Shown here: positions 10,501 to 20,709 of the stretch, piece after piece
How the letters are laid out: each line of letters begins with the position of its first letter
Numbering within the stretch: the stretch's first letter is position 1
From: Micractinium sp. NFX-FRZ
Lineage: Eukaryota > Chlorophyta > Trebouxiophyceae > Chlorellales > Chlorellaceae
DNA length: 64,000 nt
Assembly (NCBI GenBank): GCA_029339195.1
Contig: JAPTJF010000335.1
Span: forward strand, 1 to 64,000
Direction of reading: 5' to 3'
Notes under the pieces: model-generated
Databases searched by the model: none
What the model was told of the DNA's origin: nothing
What the model saw: the letters and a program-made list of their open reading frames with translations, nothing else
Translations under genes and position numbers: made by a program

Positions 10501-11720
10501 GGCGCTCACGCCTTCACTGATCACCTACCTTTCAACGGCCCCCACCCCCTCCATGCCCCAGGTGGTGGTCATCAACCAAGTGCTTGCCTGCAACGCCACG
10601 CTGGGATACGAGGAGATTTTCAACACCCAGGTAGGGCGGGCGGCGCACGTGCTGGCCTGTGCGCCCCCCGACCGGGGGGCTCTCTGCATGCATGCCCTGT
10701 AGCCACACGCCCTGCCTGCACCGGTCGACCCAACCCTTTCATGTGTGGCATTGTGTGCACCGCGTGTGGCTGTCCCCGGGGCCAGGTGCCACGGTTCCCC
10801 AAGGCACCCCGGTGCGCCCTCCTTGCGCCACCCCGGAATGCCGCGCTCACTGACGTGCGCCTGTCATCTCTACTGTATGTGTGTGCTGTGCGCAGGTGCA
10901 CAAGTTCAACGGCACCCCTGTGCGCAACCTGCGCCACCTGGCAGAGATGGTGATGGCCTGCCAGGACACACACATGCGCTTTGATGTCGACTACTCGGTG
11001 AGGCGGGGGAGGGAGGCGGGGGAGGGTGGTAAGGGAGGTTGGGTGGGGCGGGTAGATGGGAGTAGGGGTGGCTGACGTGGGTGTTGGTCTGTCAAGTCAC
11101 CCGCATGCGATGGAGGTGGCGAGTATTGTGTGGGCTAGAGGGAGGGTGGGGGTGGTGGCTGGAGCCCTTGGAAGGTGCCGGGGGGAGGGGACCCGCGGGG
11201 GCGAGGTGGGTGCTGGCCTGCCAGCAGATGCACCTGCCTTTGATACCAAATCAAACAACTACGTGCTGAGGGAGGCGGAGGTGGGGAGGTAGGGGAGGGA
11301 TTTACGACGACGCCTGCGCCCTTGATCAGCACGTCAGCACAGCGCAAGCTCAACTCTCCCCTCCCCTGCCGGCTGGCTGGCCCTCCTCTGTTGGCGGCGC
11401 AGGAGGTGATTGTGATTGACACGGCGGCGGCCCGCGAGGCGACCGACGAGATCCTGAAGCTGCACTCCATCCCAGCCATGGTGTCCAAAGACCTAGAGGC
11501 CACCGTGCTAGCTGCCAACAACGGGGACAGCAGCAGCAGCGGCAGCAGCGGCAGCAGCGGCAACGAGACTGGCAGCGCGCCTGCCGCGGGAACAGAGGAG
11601 CAGCAAGAGCAGGCGGCGGCGTTGCCTGCGGGAACAGAGGAGCAGCAGCAGCAGCACCATGGCGAGCAGCAACAAGCGGCGGCCGTGGCGGCTGCAGCGG
11701 AGGCGCCAGCGGCACCCTGA
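4600..11720 (+). CDS. DEG2: DEG2-type chloroplast serine protease
   Basis: ATP-independent HtrA/Deg protease of the plant DEG2 class, acting on damaged proteins at the stromal side of thylakoids in plants. Fourteen exons join in phase: 4600-5055, 5837-6040, 6315-6402, 6699-6805, 7184-7299, 7813-7890, 8163-8282, 8543-8673, 9079-9206, 9743-9836, 10047-10150, 10562-10630, 10896-10997, 11403-11720 (704 residues). A basic Ala/Arg-rich N-terminus fits a transit peptide. The trypsin-like domain has the triad His ([10 protein letters not shown], about 213), Asp (ECDIALL, about 244) and Ser (NSGNSGG, about 322). Two PDZ regions follow, with DEG2-typical segments such as [22 protein letters not shown] and [15 protein letters not shown]. 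Odd points are a long low-complexity Ser/Gly then Gln/Glu/Ala tail (last about 75 residues) and degenerate copies of exon edges in many introns. The next gene, CLPR4, also serves plastid proteolysis. Confidence 0.95.
5731..5785 (+). repeat. Degenerate copy of DEG2 exon 2 start, in intron 1
   Basis: This segment repeats the acceptor and first 50 or so bases of exon 2 (5831-5888), sharing GTGCAG, CCAGGAGGACGTCA and GTGATTGAGATC versus GTGATCAAGATC. Substitutions and a shifted end suggest an old copy, not an assembly duplicate. Confidence 0.75.
6101..6150 (+). repeat. Degenerate copy of DEG2 exon 2 end, in intron 2
   Basis: The stretch CCAATGCGTGCAGCGTGG corresponds to ACCAACGCGCACAGCGTGG of exon 2 (around 6009-6028), which codes for the catalytic His. 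In the copy the His codon position reads TGC, and the donor is lost. Confidence 0.6.
6451..6490 (+). repeat. Degenerate copy of DEG2 exon 3 end, in intron 3
   Basis: AGTGCGCCATTGCCCGTCTC resembles AGTGCGACATCGCCCTCCTC at the end of exon 3, which codes for the catalytic Asp region. The flanking bases match more weakly. Confidence 0.5.
7351..7379 (+). repeat. Degenerate copy of DEG2 exon 5 end, in intron 5
   Basis: GGCAATCCGGGCGGTGAGGG repeats GGCAATTCGGGCGGGTGAGGG at the end of exon 5, the active-site Ser codon and donor, about 70 bases downstream of the original. Confidence 0.55.
7627..7690 (+). repeat. Degenerate copy of DEG2 exon 6, in intron 5
   Basis: This is a near full-length copy of exon 6 (7806-7866) including the acceptor GGCAG. 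Translated, it reads [16 protein letters not shown] against [16 protein letters not shown] in the real exon. The order of residues is kept but many are changed. Confidence 0.8.
8047..8098 (+). repeat. Degenerate copy of DEG2 exon 7 start, in intron 6
   Basis: TGTGATCCCCACCTCC followed by GGTCACTTCTTGGATGACT matches the real exon 7 (8163-8207), including an upstream GTGCAG acceptor-like site. It would code [14 protein letters not shown] against [14 protein letters not shown]. Confidence 0.8.
9353..9386 (+). repeat. Degenerate copy of DEG2 exon 9 end, in intron 9
   Basis: GAGGGGGAGCCCAAGTGGCT then GGAGATGAAAG repeats the end of exon 9 (9177-9207), with GTG replaced at the donor. A second weaker echo is at 9284-9310. 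Confidence 0.7.
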
Positions 11721-12297
11721 GCGAGCGTGCACTCGCTGCTGTGTCACCGTGCCGGCCCACGCTAACTTATGCCCCACCGCCCGTCCCGCCCGTTGCTTTT
11801 AGTTGCTTCTGTATCTCTGCTGCACGCCCTCGACCTCTCCATTAACGCTTCTTTCTTGACGCGCTTTCAGACACTGTTGCCCTGCTTGCCTCTCCTCGTT
11901 TGGCCACATCAGGGTAGGGGGCCCGTCGGCGTGCCAGGCGGGAGGACCCGTCGACTCCCCACTGGCATACACTGTGCGCTGCTGCTGCCCCACCCGGAGA
12001 CTCATTAAAGCCTTCATGTAACGCCTTTCACATCAGAGAGAAGCTGAGCAGCATGCACCAGCTGTGTACATTCAGTCTCCACTGCCGCCGCTGCCAGCTC
12101 AGGCCGGGGTCCGCCTGGCAGATAGCCTGTGGGTGGGGGTGGCGCCCGTGTCGACGGAACGACCCACGGCAACGAAAGTACCTCAGAGCAACATCAGTAG
12201 CAGACACACAGCGTTGGAGAGACTCCGCCCAGAGCAGGTCGCCCGATTGAGCTCGCCCGCCTGTCGCGCCGCCCGAAACACACACATCGGCCGCCAC
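11721..12297. other. DEG2 3' UTR and CLPR4 promoter region
   Basis: No coding exon is seen. The DEG2 poly(A) signal is at 12017-12021, leaving about 275 bases for the CLPR4 promoter and 5' UTR. The genes run in the same direction. Confidence 0.5.
12017..12021 (+). terminator. TGTAA poly(A) signal of DEG2
   Basis: A TGTAA pentamer about 297 bases after the DEG2 stop and 277 bases before the CLPR4 start. Confidence 0.6.
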
Positions 12298-14669
12298 ATG
12301 CAGCTCACAGCGGTCTGCGGCACGCCCGTTGTGGGCAGCGCCGCACTTTGCAGTGTTCGCAGCCGGCGGCCAGCAGCAGCGAGCGCAAGCAGCCAACGCA
12401 GCAGCAGGAGGTGCAGCGCGGCAGCAGCGCGGCGCTTGGATGTGCAAGCGGTGAGTTTGTGTGCCCCCGCCGGGTGTGGCCTACCGCTGCCGCTTCCTCA
12501 CCGCCTGCTGCGTGCCGCCGCCGCCTCCTTTCTCACCATTTGCCTGCTGAGCCGCGTGCAGGTCATCCCAGCGCTATCTGGTGATGCCACAGACCAGACG
12601 CCTCCTGATCTGCCCTCCTACCTGTTCAAGGAGCGCATTGTGTACCTGGTGAGAGCGCCCGGTCAACCTTGTTGCAAGGAAGCCATGTGGCAGCAGATGC
12701 GATGCAGTGTGCCGGCTCCCTGCTGCCCCTGCTTCAGCTGCTTAACCTGCCGCTTGGTGGGCAGACGGCTAGCTCACCGATCTTGCAGGCAATTAAATTG
12801 AACTGCACTCTGGATCAGCCTGCTCCACCATGCTGCTAGACGCCCTGGCGCAGCGGTGCCGCCGCCACGTCACCCCGCTGGCACATCCCCTTGCTTTTGA
12901 TCTGCAGGGCATGTCCCTGGTGCCGGCAGTGACAGAGCTTGTGCTGGCGGAGATGCTGTACCTGCAGGTGGGCAGCTGTACCGCCTGCCTGCCTGCCTGG
13001 CCTGCATGCCAAGCACTGCAAGCAGGCCTGGAAGCTGGCCAGCTGAATGCTGGCCTGGCGATGTCCCCGACACGTCTGCTTTTTCCTCTCTGCGCTGACC
13101 TGCCCAGCCTGCTGCCTCCCATCGTACCATGTCGCTCCTACTCATCCCATGCAATGCAGTACGACAACCCCACCCGCCCTATCTACATGTATATCAACTC
13201 TACCGGCGTGGTGGTGAGCTGGCGGGGCCGGGGGGGTGTGGGCTCTTACAGGCCTGCGCTGCAGCAGCGTATGACACAGTGTCATTGCTTGGCTGGCAGC
13301 GGGGCGATGTCACGTGCTGGCCAGCAATTGCGGTGGCCATGGCAGTGGGGTGCGGCGGCACAACGTCATACGAGTGCTCAGCCAGCTGTCCCCACCTGCC
13401 GATGTCCAGAGCTGCCTGCCCGCCACACCATCGCCACCGCACCCTGCACGGTTTGGGACCTTCTGCAGAAGGGCAACGGCAAGCTGGGTTACGCAAACGA
13501 GGCCCTCACAACCCTGCCACACCTGCTTGCTCATCCCGCTCCCGCCCCGCCCCCTTGCTTCGAGTGCCGCAGAAGGGCAGCGGCAAGCTGGGGTATGAGA
13601 GCGAGGCGTTTGCAATCTACGACACAATGCGCTACATCAAGCCCCCCGTGGCCACCGTCTGCGTCGGCTCCGCCTTTGGCGAGGCCGCCATGCTGCTGGC
13701 AGCGGGGGAGGCGGGGCGGCGAGCTGCGCTGCCTTCCACCTCCATCATGATCCGGCAGCCCATGCAGCGCTTCACGCAGATGCAGGCCAGCGACATCGAC
13801 ATCTACCGCACCGAGCTGCGCAAGACCAACGCGGAAGTGGTGAGCTGGCAGGGTGCTGGGGTGGCAGGGTGCTGAGGTGGCAGGGTGCTGAGCTGGCAGT
13901 GTGTGGGCGCATGTGTGTCCTAAGACGGTGCGACGGACGTGTGTGGCGCATGTGCGTGATTGGGAGCGGGGCCGGAGGGCAAGGCCAGGTGGCGCGGCAG
14001 TGGTGTGGCTGTTGCTGCTAAGCGTGCGTCCCAGGTTTGCAGACTGCTTCGCTCCCCCTGCTGGCATGGCAGCCCACAAGCCTGCGCCTCCCTCAAGCCC
14101 CAAACACTCGACACATCCCTGCACCTGCCCTCCCCGCCCACCTTGTGCGCCTTGCAGGTGCGGCTGCTGGGCAAGCACACGGGGCACAGCGAGGAGGAGA
14201 TTGCACGGGACATCTCACGCCCCAAGTACTTCAACCCCTACGAGGCCGGTGCGTCCCTCAACAGCTGCTGCGCCTGCTGCGCCCGCCGTGCCTGCTGTGC
14301 CTGCCACAGGCTGCCATATCCTCAGCCAGGACAGCCAGGCGCCCACTGCTGTGTGGTGCTGCTCCTTGCCTGGCCCTGCCAGCTGGCCCTGCTCTCGGTG
14401 CCTCTGCCCCTCACCCTCTACACTTGCCCACAACTAGCGAGCACTGCACTGCTCGTCAGCACCGCCCGCCCCCCTTGCATGGGCGTGTATACATGTATAC
14501 ATCACTGCATGCTCCAGCCTGGGAACGAGCAACTGCAGAACGCTCACTCTCATCATATTGCCTGTGCTGCCCACGTGTTGCAGTTGAGTACGGCATCATT
14601 GACCGCGTGCTTGAACCGGAGGAGGAGGATGTGAAGGCGGTGGTGCGCGCAGCGCAGATGCCGGCGTGA
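12298..14669 (+). CDS. CLPR4: CLPR4, non-catalytic subunit of the plastid Clp protease
   Basis: ClpP-like subunit of the chloroplast ATP-dependent Clp protease core. Seven exons join in phase: 12298-12450, 12562-12648, 12908-12967, 13160-13213, 13573-13839, 14158-14248, 14584-14669 (265 residues). The first 50 residues are basic and Ser/Ala-rich, as in a transit peptide. Signature segments of the R4 subtype are PPDLPSYLFKERIVYL, MSLVPAVTELVLAE, PIYMYINSTG and KLGYESEAFAIYD. The usual catalytic Ser is missing (CVGSAFGEAA, about residues 148-157) and the His position reads MIRQP, so it is an R-type, structural subunit. This loss is normal for ClpR, not damage. Intron 4 holds a degenerate copy of the start of exon 5. 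It ends tail to tail with the minus-strand gene at 15295. Confidence 0.95.
13466..13520 (+). repeat. Degenerate copy of CLPR4 exon 5 start, in intron 4
   Basis: CAGAAGGGCAACGGCAAGCT matches the acceptor and start of exon 5 (13570-13590) with one change, then diverges. Translated, it reads KGNGKLGYANEA against KGSGKLGYESEA. It lies about 105 bases upstream of the real exon. Confidence 0.85.
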
Positions 14670-14713
14670 TGCACCCTCGCCAGCAGCGGCACAACAGCAA
14701 CGACAGCACCCCA

Positions 14714-14718
14714 TGTAA
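14714..14718 (+). terminator. TGTAA poly(A) signal of CLPR4
   Basis: This TGTAA lies 45 bases after the stop; a second copy is at 14778-14782. Either could direct 3' end formation. Confidence 0.55.
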
Positions 14719-15058
14719 CGCGCCTGATGCCGGCGCAAGGCCCCCAGCAGAACCACCAACGACGGCGCGCCCGCCCATGTAACAACACTGCTCAGCATGC
14801 TCCCTCTTGATGGCAATGGTGTCCAGGACGCAGGGAGGCAGATGGCGAGCGCAGGCAGGGGCGGGGTGGTGCGGATGCACCCAGGTTGAGCCCATGAGGC
14901 AACCCTGGTACAGGGCAGGCGGTGGAGCAGGGGGGCAGGCAGGCTAGGTGGCAAGCCAGGCCACACTTCGGCTGCCCTGTGTTGGCTGACCGTGTGGGTG
15001 CAGCCGGTTGTCCCCTCGTTCCCATCCCGAGGTGATCAGGAGCAGCCAGTCCCTGTTG

Positions 15059-15063
15059 TTACA
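15059..15063 (-). terminator. TGTAA poly(A) signal of the minus-strand plastid gene
   Basis: A minus-strand TGTAA about 235 bases beyond the stop at 15295. Confidence 0.5.
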
Positions 15064-15294
15064 TCCTGGCAGCGGCATACATTTGGCGAATCACAGACGT
15101 AGGTAGAGACGGGGCAACAGCAGACACACGGCTCGCTGCCTGGTGCAAAAAACGAATATCAAGGACCGATGGCAGGCGGGCAGGACACAGCGTGCCTGTG
15201 CTAAAAGGCTGCGGAGGCATCAGCTGGCCGCGACGTGGGGTGCCGCGCTGCATTGACAGCACGCCACGCTGCGCGCCAGTTGACCATAGCAGAC

Positions 15295-17168
15295 TTAGGT
15301 GGCATCGTCCACAAAGCAGCTGCGGGGGTGGGGTGGGGTGGGGAGGCAGAGGGAGGAGGAAGCAAGTCATGAGATGGGCAGGGGCGGGCACGAGGAGCGC
15401 CTGCTTGTCTCCCAGCTCCCGGCTGCCAGCACCTGCCGGGCCCGCCTGTGTCTCTCCACTTGTACTGCTGCCTGTCTGTCTGTCTGGGGGCTGCATGAGG
15501 CCTGCTTCGTCGTCACGTGGCTGGAGGGCAAGAGGTTGAGTCGTCCCCACACCCCAGAAAACCAAACCTTGCATCCCACATGCCCCAAAGTGTGCCCGAG
15601 GTCCCCAAAACAAGGACACACCTGCCAAAGGCATAGTACTTGTTGATGGCAGCCACCAGCATCTGCAGCATTCAGTGTGGGGGGGTCCATGCCGGGGCAG
15701 GTGGGTCAGCAGCTAGCTGTGCAAGGTGGAGTGGTTGTGGCGGGGCAACGCAGCGGGTGCAGTGTGCTGCAGGGAGCAGCACGGGCCGAGTTTGGAGTGG
15801 CCAGGGCAGGTGGGTGGACAGCGGAAGTAGGCTCGGGATGAGCATATCCCGCCAGGCGGGCATACACAGGGCGCCCAAGGGCGCTGTGGTGCTGATGGGC
15901 AGCACTTGCGCCTTCAAGACCACCGCCTCCCTGCTGCCGGCCCTGCACGGCACGCACTGCCCAGCACTCTGTCAGGTTGCAGTGCCAGCGGGGCGGGTGC
16001 TGACCTGGCAGAAGTCGCGGATGGATGAGCGTGTGGCCTCGCTGATCTGGCGGTCGCACGTCTTGCGGATCTCAAAGTTCTTGCCCATGATCTCCTCAGC
16101 ATTGCCCTCCAGAACCGGGAAGCCGTCTGTGCTTGGCAGAGGGAGGGTGGAATGGGGGCGGGGAGGGTTGCGGCGGGTGAGTTGGGGGAGAGATGCATGC
16201 AGGGGGCAGCGTGTGCGGGCGCCGGCGGCGCCTGAGAGATGGGGAGCCAGCGGGAGGCGGCGGCAAGCGACATGGGTGCAGGCGGCAGGCGGCGGGGAAT
16301 ACGGCAAAGGGCCAGGCGAGGGTCTGCCAACAGCGCAGGCAACGACGACGGGCCAGGCAAACAGGCACATGCATGCATGCATGTGAGTGCATGCATGCAT
16401 GCATATTGGGCGCAAGGGCGGTGCCGGCCGGGCAGCAGAAGGGGTTGGAACGGTTGCGCCTGGCGTGCGGTTCGCACGGGTCCCGCAGTCCTCCAGCTCT
16501 GTCCAGCATACGCTCACTTGGCAACAAACCTGCTCCGCGGCCGACCCAGTCGTGCTTGAGCGTGACGTTCTCATCAAACGCCACCCGCACGTCGCACGCG
16601 CTCTCGCCGTCCTTGAGGAAAGACACGGTGAAGCCCCACATCTCGTCGTCGCGACGGTACGGCGTCACCTGCGGCAGGCGGAGAGCAGTCGAGACGCTCA
16701 AATGTCGCGGCATGACAAAGTGGCTTGGCGGTGGGCTGTTGAGCCATCCGGCAGCAGTGCTGGCAAAGGGGGCGGAGCAGGCGGCAGGAGGCGGCCGGCG
16801 ACGACGACCGCCCGAATGCCCATTGCCGCCCAGCGCACCTTGCAGGGGGTGCCGCAGTTGGCCACACCGTTCTCCTGAATCTCGATGAGCGCCCAGCGCG
16901 TCAGCTGGTCGAGAATGTCAGAACGCGGGATGAAGGCCGGAATCTCCACCTTGCTGATCAGCTTGCCAACGCCAGTGTCAGTCTCCTGAGCAGCTGCATT
17001 GACAACAAGCCTGCTGCTGCTGGCGCCAGCCCGCCGGGACTGTTGCCGCTGCTGCTGGCGCCCGCCCACAAACGCGGCCACACGCAGGCTGCGAGGGGCG
17101 TGGTGTTGCTGCTGACGCTGCGCAGGCGCAGCGAGCAGCGCGCCCACTAGCGTCACGGAAGACGCCAT
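15295..17168 (-). CDS. Conserved plastid-targeted protein, function not recognised
   Basis: I cannot name the family. Five exons on the minus strand join in phase: 17168-16839, 16668-16530, 16126-16005, 15662-15622, 15319-15295, giving 218 residues. The ATG at 17168 opens a Gln/Arg/Ser/Ala-rich stretch of about 60 residues ending near LVVNAAAQE, like a cleaved transit peptide. The mature part is soluble and well ordered: VEIPAFIPRSDILDQLTRWA, CGTPCKVTPYRRDDEMWGF, DVRVAFDENVTLKHDWV, GFPVLEGNAEEIMGKNFEIR, and a C-terminal NKYYAFGSCFVDDAT. The last two exons are only 41 and 25 bases, supported by closing phases. It starts divergently from the enoyl-CoA reductase, 372 bases away. A stromal or thylakoid-associated biogenesis factor is plausible but unproven. 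Confidence 0.75.
16367..16402. repeat. ATGC tandem repeat in an intron
   Basis: Two runs of ATGCATGC, separated by GTGAGTGC, form a self-complementary stretch inside an intron of the minus-strand plastid gene. It is likely a slippage-prone microsatellite. Confidence 0.7.
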
Positions 17169-17540
17169 GCAGATATGCGGGGGGCTCCCAGAGTTCCGGC
17201 TTGTTGAGTAAAATTGCACTGATACCGAAGGACTGTCGCAACGTTCTGGCAGGCCATCGCTCTCAGAAGACGACACCCTGCCACGCTGGCCCGCGCGCAA
17301 CAAGTGCAAACACAGAAGGATATGCACTTGCAGGGCCTTGAATCTCCTTCGAGATGCTATCTCGATGCAAGAGGGCGTGTGCCAAGCAGGGTGGCCCGCA
17401 AACGCGAAGCGAAAGGACCAAATATGCCACGTGGCGAGCTGCAAGGAAATGCTGGTTGATTGGCTCGTGATCGCGCGTACTCACCCGACTAGACATCACT
17501 GCCAAAGCTTCTTGCAAACGTGCTGCGCTCAGCAAGCGCA
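17169..17540. promoter_or_regulatory. Divergent promoter with a perfect G-box
   Basis: Both flanking genes start outward from this 372-base gap. At 17426-17435 it holds the palindrome GCCACGTGGC, a G-box core CACGTG, which is bound by bZIP or bHLH factors and often linked to light or stress control in plants. Its role here is inferred. Confidence 0.5.
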
Positions 17541-20500
17541 ATGGGCACGATCAAGCTGCAAGTCAAGTCTCGTAGCGGGCGGGACGTGCTGCCCGACGGA
17601 ATTCTGCTCCCCTCAAATGTAAGCAAGTGCAGTGCGGGCGGCCGTCACAGCTGTCCTTGCCTCACTCAATTCTCCCACTCTTCTCCGCCCCCCGCCCTTC
17701 AAAACCCCGCAGGCCACCGTGGACGACCTGAAGGCGCGGTTTGCGGAGCTGAAGCCGCGCTTCTACCCCTCCCGCCAGCGCTTCACACTGCCGCCTGTCG
17801 CGGGTGCACGCAGCGGTGCCGCGCTCGCCGATGGCAAGCGGCTGTCCGACTATGGGCTGGAGGACGGCTCCGTGGTGCTTTTCAAGGACCTGGGAATGCA
17901 GGTGAGGTGAACAGGTGGCACACATGCTGCACGCACCGCACGGCACTCCCCACTTGCAGTTGAGCACAGCTTGCAGTGTGGCACACCCGAGCGCTGCTTC
18001 CTCGTACTGCCAGGCATGCACCCTACAGTCCAGCTGCAGTCGCCCTTTTCCTGTGCCCTCCTTTCACATATCTTCTGCCGATGTCTGAGCCCATCCCTGC
18101 TGTGTCTCCGCTTCTCTGCCCCAGCCGCCCAGGCTGGCCACGCCCAACATCCTTCTGCTGTGCTGCCCCACTGCGCCTGCCCCCACCTCTCCAGTCACCC
18201 CCTCCCCCACCCCTCTTTGGCCCCTCCTCCCCTGCCCACCCCAGATTGGCTACTCCACCGTCTTCTTCTGGGAGTACCTGGGCCCCCTGCTGGTCTACCC
18301 GCTCTTCTACTTCCTGCCCCAGCTCTTCTACCCGGGCCTCAAGTGAGGGTGTGGGTGAGGGTGTGGGTGGGGAAAGCGCGTGCTGTGGGACTTGGGTAGG
18401 GATAGGGCAGGGGTGATGAGGAGAGAGGATGGGATGGAGCTGGCAGGCACGGCGGGGATGTCGGGTTGGTTTGCGGGCAAGCGGGGTGGGCGGCACCAGG
18501 CGGGGAAGGGCAGGGCAGCATGCAGCTGGTGCCGCTGCTGCTGCTGCTAGCGCAACGCTGCAGTGGACGTCCCCTGTCCGCTGCTTCTGGACCCTACCTG
18601 CGCCGTGGCTGCCTTATGTCTGACCAGCACATTGCCTGCCAGGCTGCCCTGCATTGTGTGCTGCCTGCCGGCCCCTTGAAAGGATCTCCCTGCAGAGCCT
18701 GGGTCTGCAATGTGACTGACCCCTGTCCCTGCCCACCCTTGGGTCACCTGCGTGGCCAAGCTGCGAGCCGTTTGCGCCACATCCCTCCTTGCAGGGCCCC
18801 TTGCCTCCCATGTAACAACAAAAGCCCCTTGCCCTTCCCTCTGCCGCCCCTGCTTGTTTTACAGCATGGCAGTTCCCTTTGCCACACCTGCTTGGCACAT
18901 CCCTTCTTGCCCACCACCTGGCTGTGCCCTGCTGTGCCCTGCTGCGCTGCAGGGCCCCAGAGAAGAGCCCCATCCAGAGCCTGGCCCTGGCATACTGGAC
19001 CTTCCACTACGTCAAGCGCGAGCTGGAGACCTTTTTCGTGCACAAGTGAGAGCGGGCGGGCGGGCGGATGGGGCCCAGGGACGTTGTGTATGGGGGTGAG
19101 GACGAGGGGTATGTGTGTTGTGTGCAGGCTCAAGAGGGGGGGCGCTGCTGGGGGGCAGGTGCAAGCTGGGCAGCACGACTGTGGAGAGGTGGCGGGCTGT
19201 CCAAATGCCCCCATCTGCCTGCTCGCATGTATACCGCCTTTCGCCGTGTGCCTGGCCCGCACTTTCCGCCGCCCCCGCTGCCCGCTGGCGCTCACTGTGC
19301 CGTGCTCCCACATTGCTTTCTGCCTACCGCTTGCGCGGCACCCGCCGCCCTCTGCCCTGGCACAGGGCCCGGCACCCCTCCATGGCCGCGTCCCACCCAC
19401 CTTCCCTGCCTCCGCCCCCTCACGCCGGCCCCACCCTCCTTCCCACAGCTTCACCCACGCCACCGTCCCCCCGCCTTCAACCCCCGTCCACTGGCCCCAC
19501 CCCTGTGCCTGCCCCCTGCCTTTTTTTTTTTTGCAGGCTCAGCGACGCCACCATGCAAGTGTGTGCTCTTGCCAAACACGGTGCCCTCAAGTCCTCTCTC
19601 CAACCTGCGTTGCTGACATCCCTCTGCCCCCTGCCCCATATCCCCCGCCATGCAGGTTCAGCCACGCCACCATGCCCGTTTTCAACCTGGTCAAGAACTG
19701 TGCCTACTACTGGGGCTTTGCCGCATTCGTGGCCTACTTTGCAAACCACCCGCTCTACACCTCCCCGCCGCCGGCACGCGCCGCCTGGCTGGGCGTCGCC
19801 ATGCTCTGCCAGTTTGCAAACTTCAGGTGGGGTGTGGTGGGGTGGGGTGGGGTGCCACGCGGGCGGGGTTGCTGGCGGGGTTGCTGGCAGGCAGGGGGCA
19901 GGCAGGCAGGCAGAGGGCAGGCAGGCGCAGGCTGAGCTGGCCCGCGCCATGCACGCTGCCTCTGTGCTCATCCTCACCTCCAACAGCCTGCTGACCTGGC
20001 ACCCGTTTTGCCGCTGACCTGGCGGTGTGCCCCCGCAGGTGCCACGTCATCCTTGCCAACCTGCGCCCCCCCGGCTCCTCTGCCGGCTACGTCATCCCCC
20101 GCGGCTTCCTCTTCAACCTCATCACCTGCCCCAACTACACAGCCGAGATCCTGGGATGGGTGTGCTTCACCGTCGCCACTCAGACGCTGGCCGCCGCTGT
20201 CTTCACGCTGGTTGGCGCCGCCCAGATGGCGCAGTGGGCGGTGGGCAAGCACACGCGGCTGCGCAAGGTGGGCGGGCGGGGAGGGAGGGTGAGAGGGTGG
20301 GTGGGGTTGGTTGGGTGTGTGTTGGGCGGGGCATGGAGGGTTTGGAGGGCGGGGTTGTTTCGATGTGTGTGTGCTTGGAGGTGCGCGCCACATGTGCAGC
20401 TGGGCCAGAGCGAGTGCGAGGTGGTGAGTGGGGTGCAGTGGATGGCAGAGGGTGCAGTGAAGGGCAGTGGCTGAAGGGGTGTGGTGGATCTGTCCCCAGG

Positions 20501-20709
20501 AGGTGGGGCCCTGTGGGGGCCTCGGGAGTTACGTGGCGAGAAGGCCTGCCTGCCTGGCTGTGCTAATTGCATCTGCGGGCGGCACCAGCAGCCGAATCGT
20601 CCGCTCGGCAAACCCGCACCCCGCTCATCACATGCCGCAGACGTTTGATGGGCGTGATGGGCGCGAGAAGTACCCCCGCCGCTGGATCATGATGCCCCCC
20701 TTCTTCTGA
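17541..20709 (+). CDS. ECR: Very-long-chain trans-2-enoyl-CoA reductase (ECR/CER10/TSC13 type)
   Basis: Last enzyme of the ER fatty acid elongase cycle, reducing trans-2-enoyl-CoA with NADPH. Seven exons join in phase: 17541-17618, 17713-17901, 18245-18342, 18953-19045, 19656-19826, 20039-20267, 20641-20709, giving 308 residues, close to the usual length of plant ECR. Residues 1-90 are ubiquitin-like (GRDVLPDGILLP, DLKARFAELKPRFYPSRQRF, GKRLSDYGLEDG), as in this family. The rest is the steroid 5-alpha-reductase fold: SLALAYWTFHYVKRELETFF, FSHATMPVFNLVKNCAYYW, CHVILANLRPPG and the C-terminal REKYPRRWIMMPPFF. Several transmembrane helices are evident. Two exons end in AA before a donor GTGAG, so a naive reading gives false stops there. 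Intron 4 contains a degenerate second copy of the start of exon 5 behind a T10 tract. Confidence 0.95.
19521..19600 (+). repeat. Degenerate copy of ECR exon 5 start, in intron 4
   Basis: A T10 tract and GCAG acceptor lead into AGCGACGCCACCATGC, matching AGCCACGCCACCATGC of real exon 5 at 19659. Translated, it reads SDATMQVCALAKHGA against SHATMPVFNLVKNCA. It keeps a strong acceptor, so it could act as a decoy or alternative exon. Confidence 0.85.

Larger units (their letters stand above)
14670..15294. other. Convergent 3' UTRs
   Basis: Poly(A) motifs for CLPR4 (14714-14718, 14778-14782) and for the opposite gene (15059-15063 on the minus strand) fill this gap. No coding signal was found. Confidence 0.55.
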
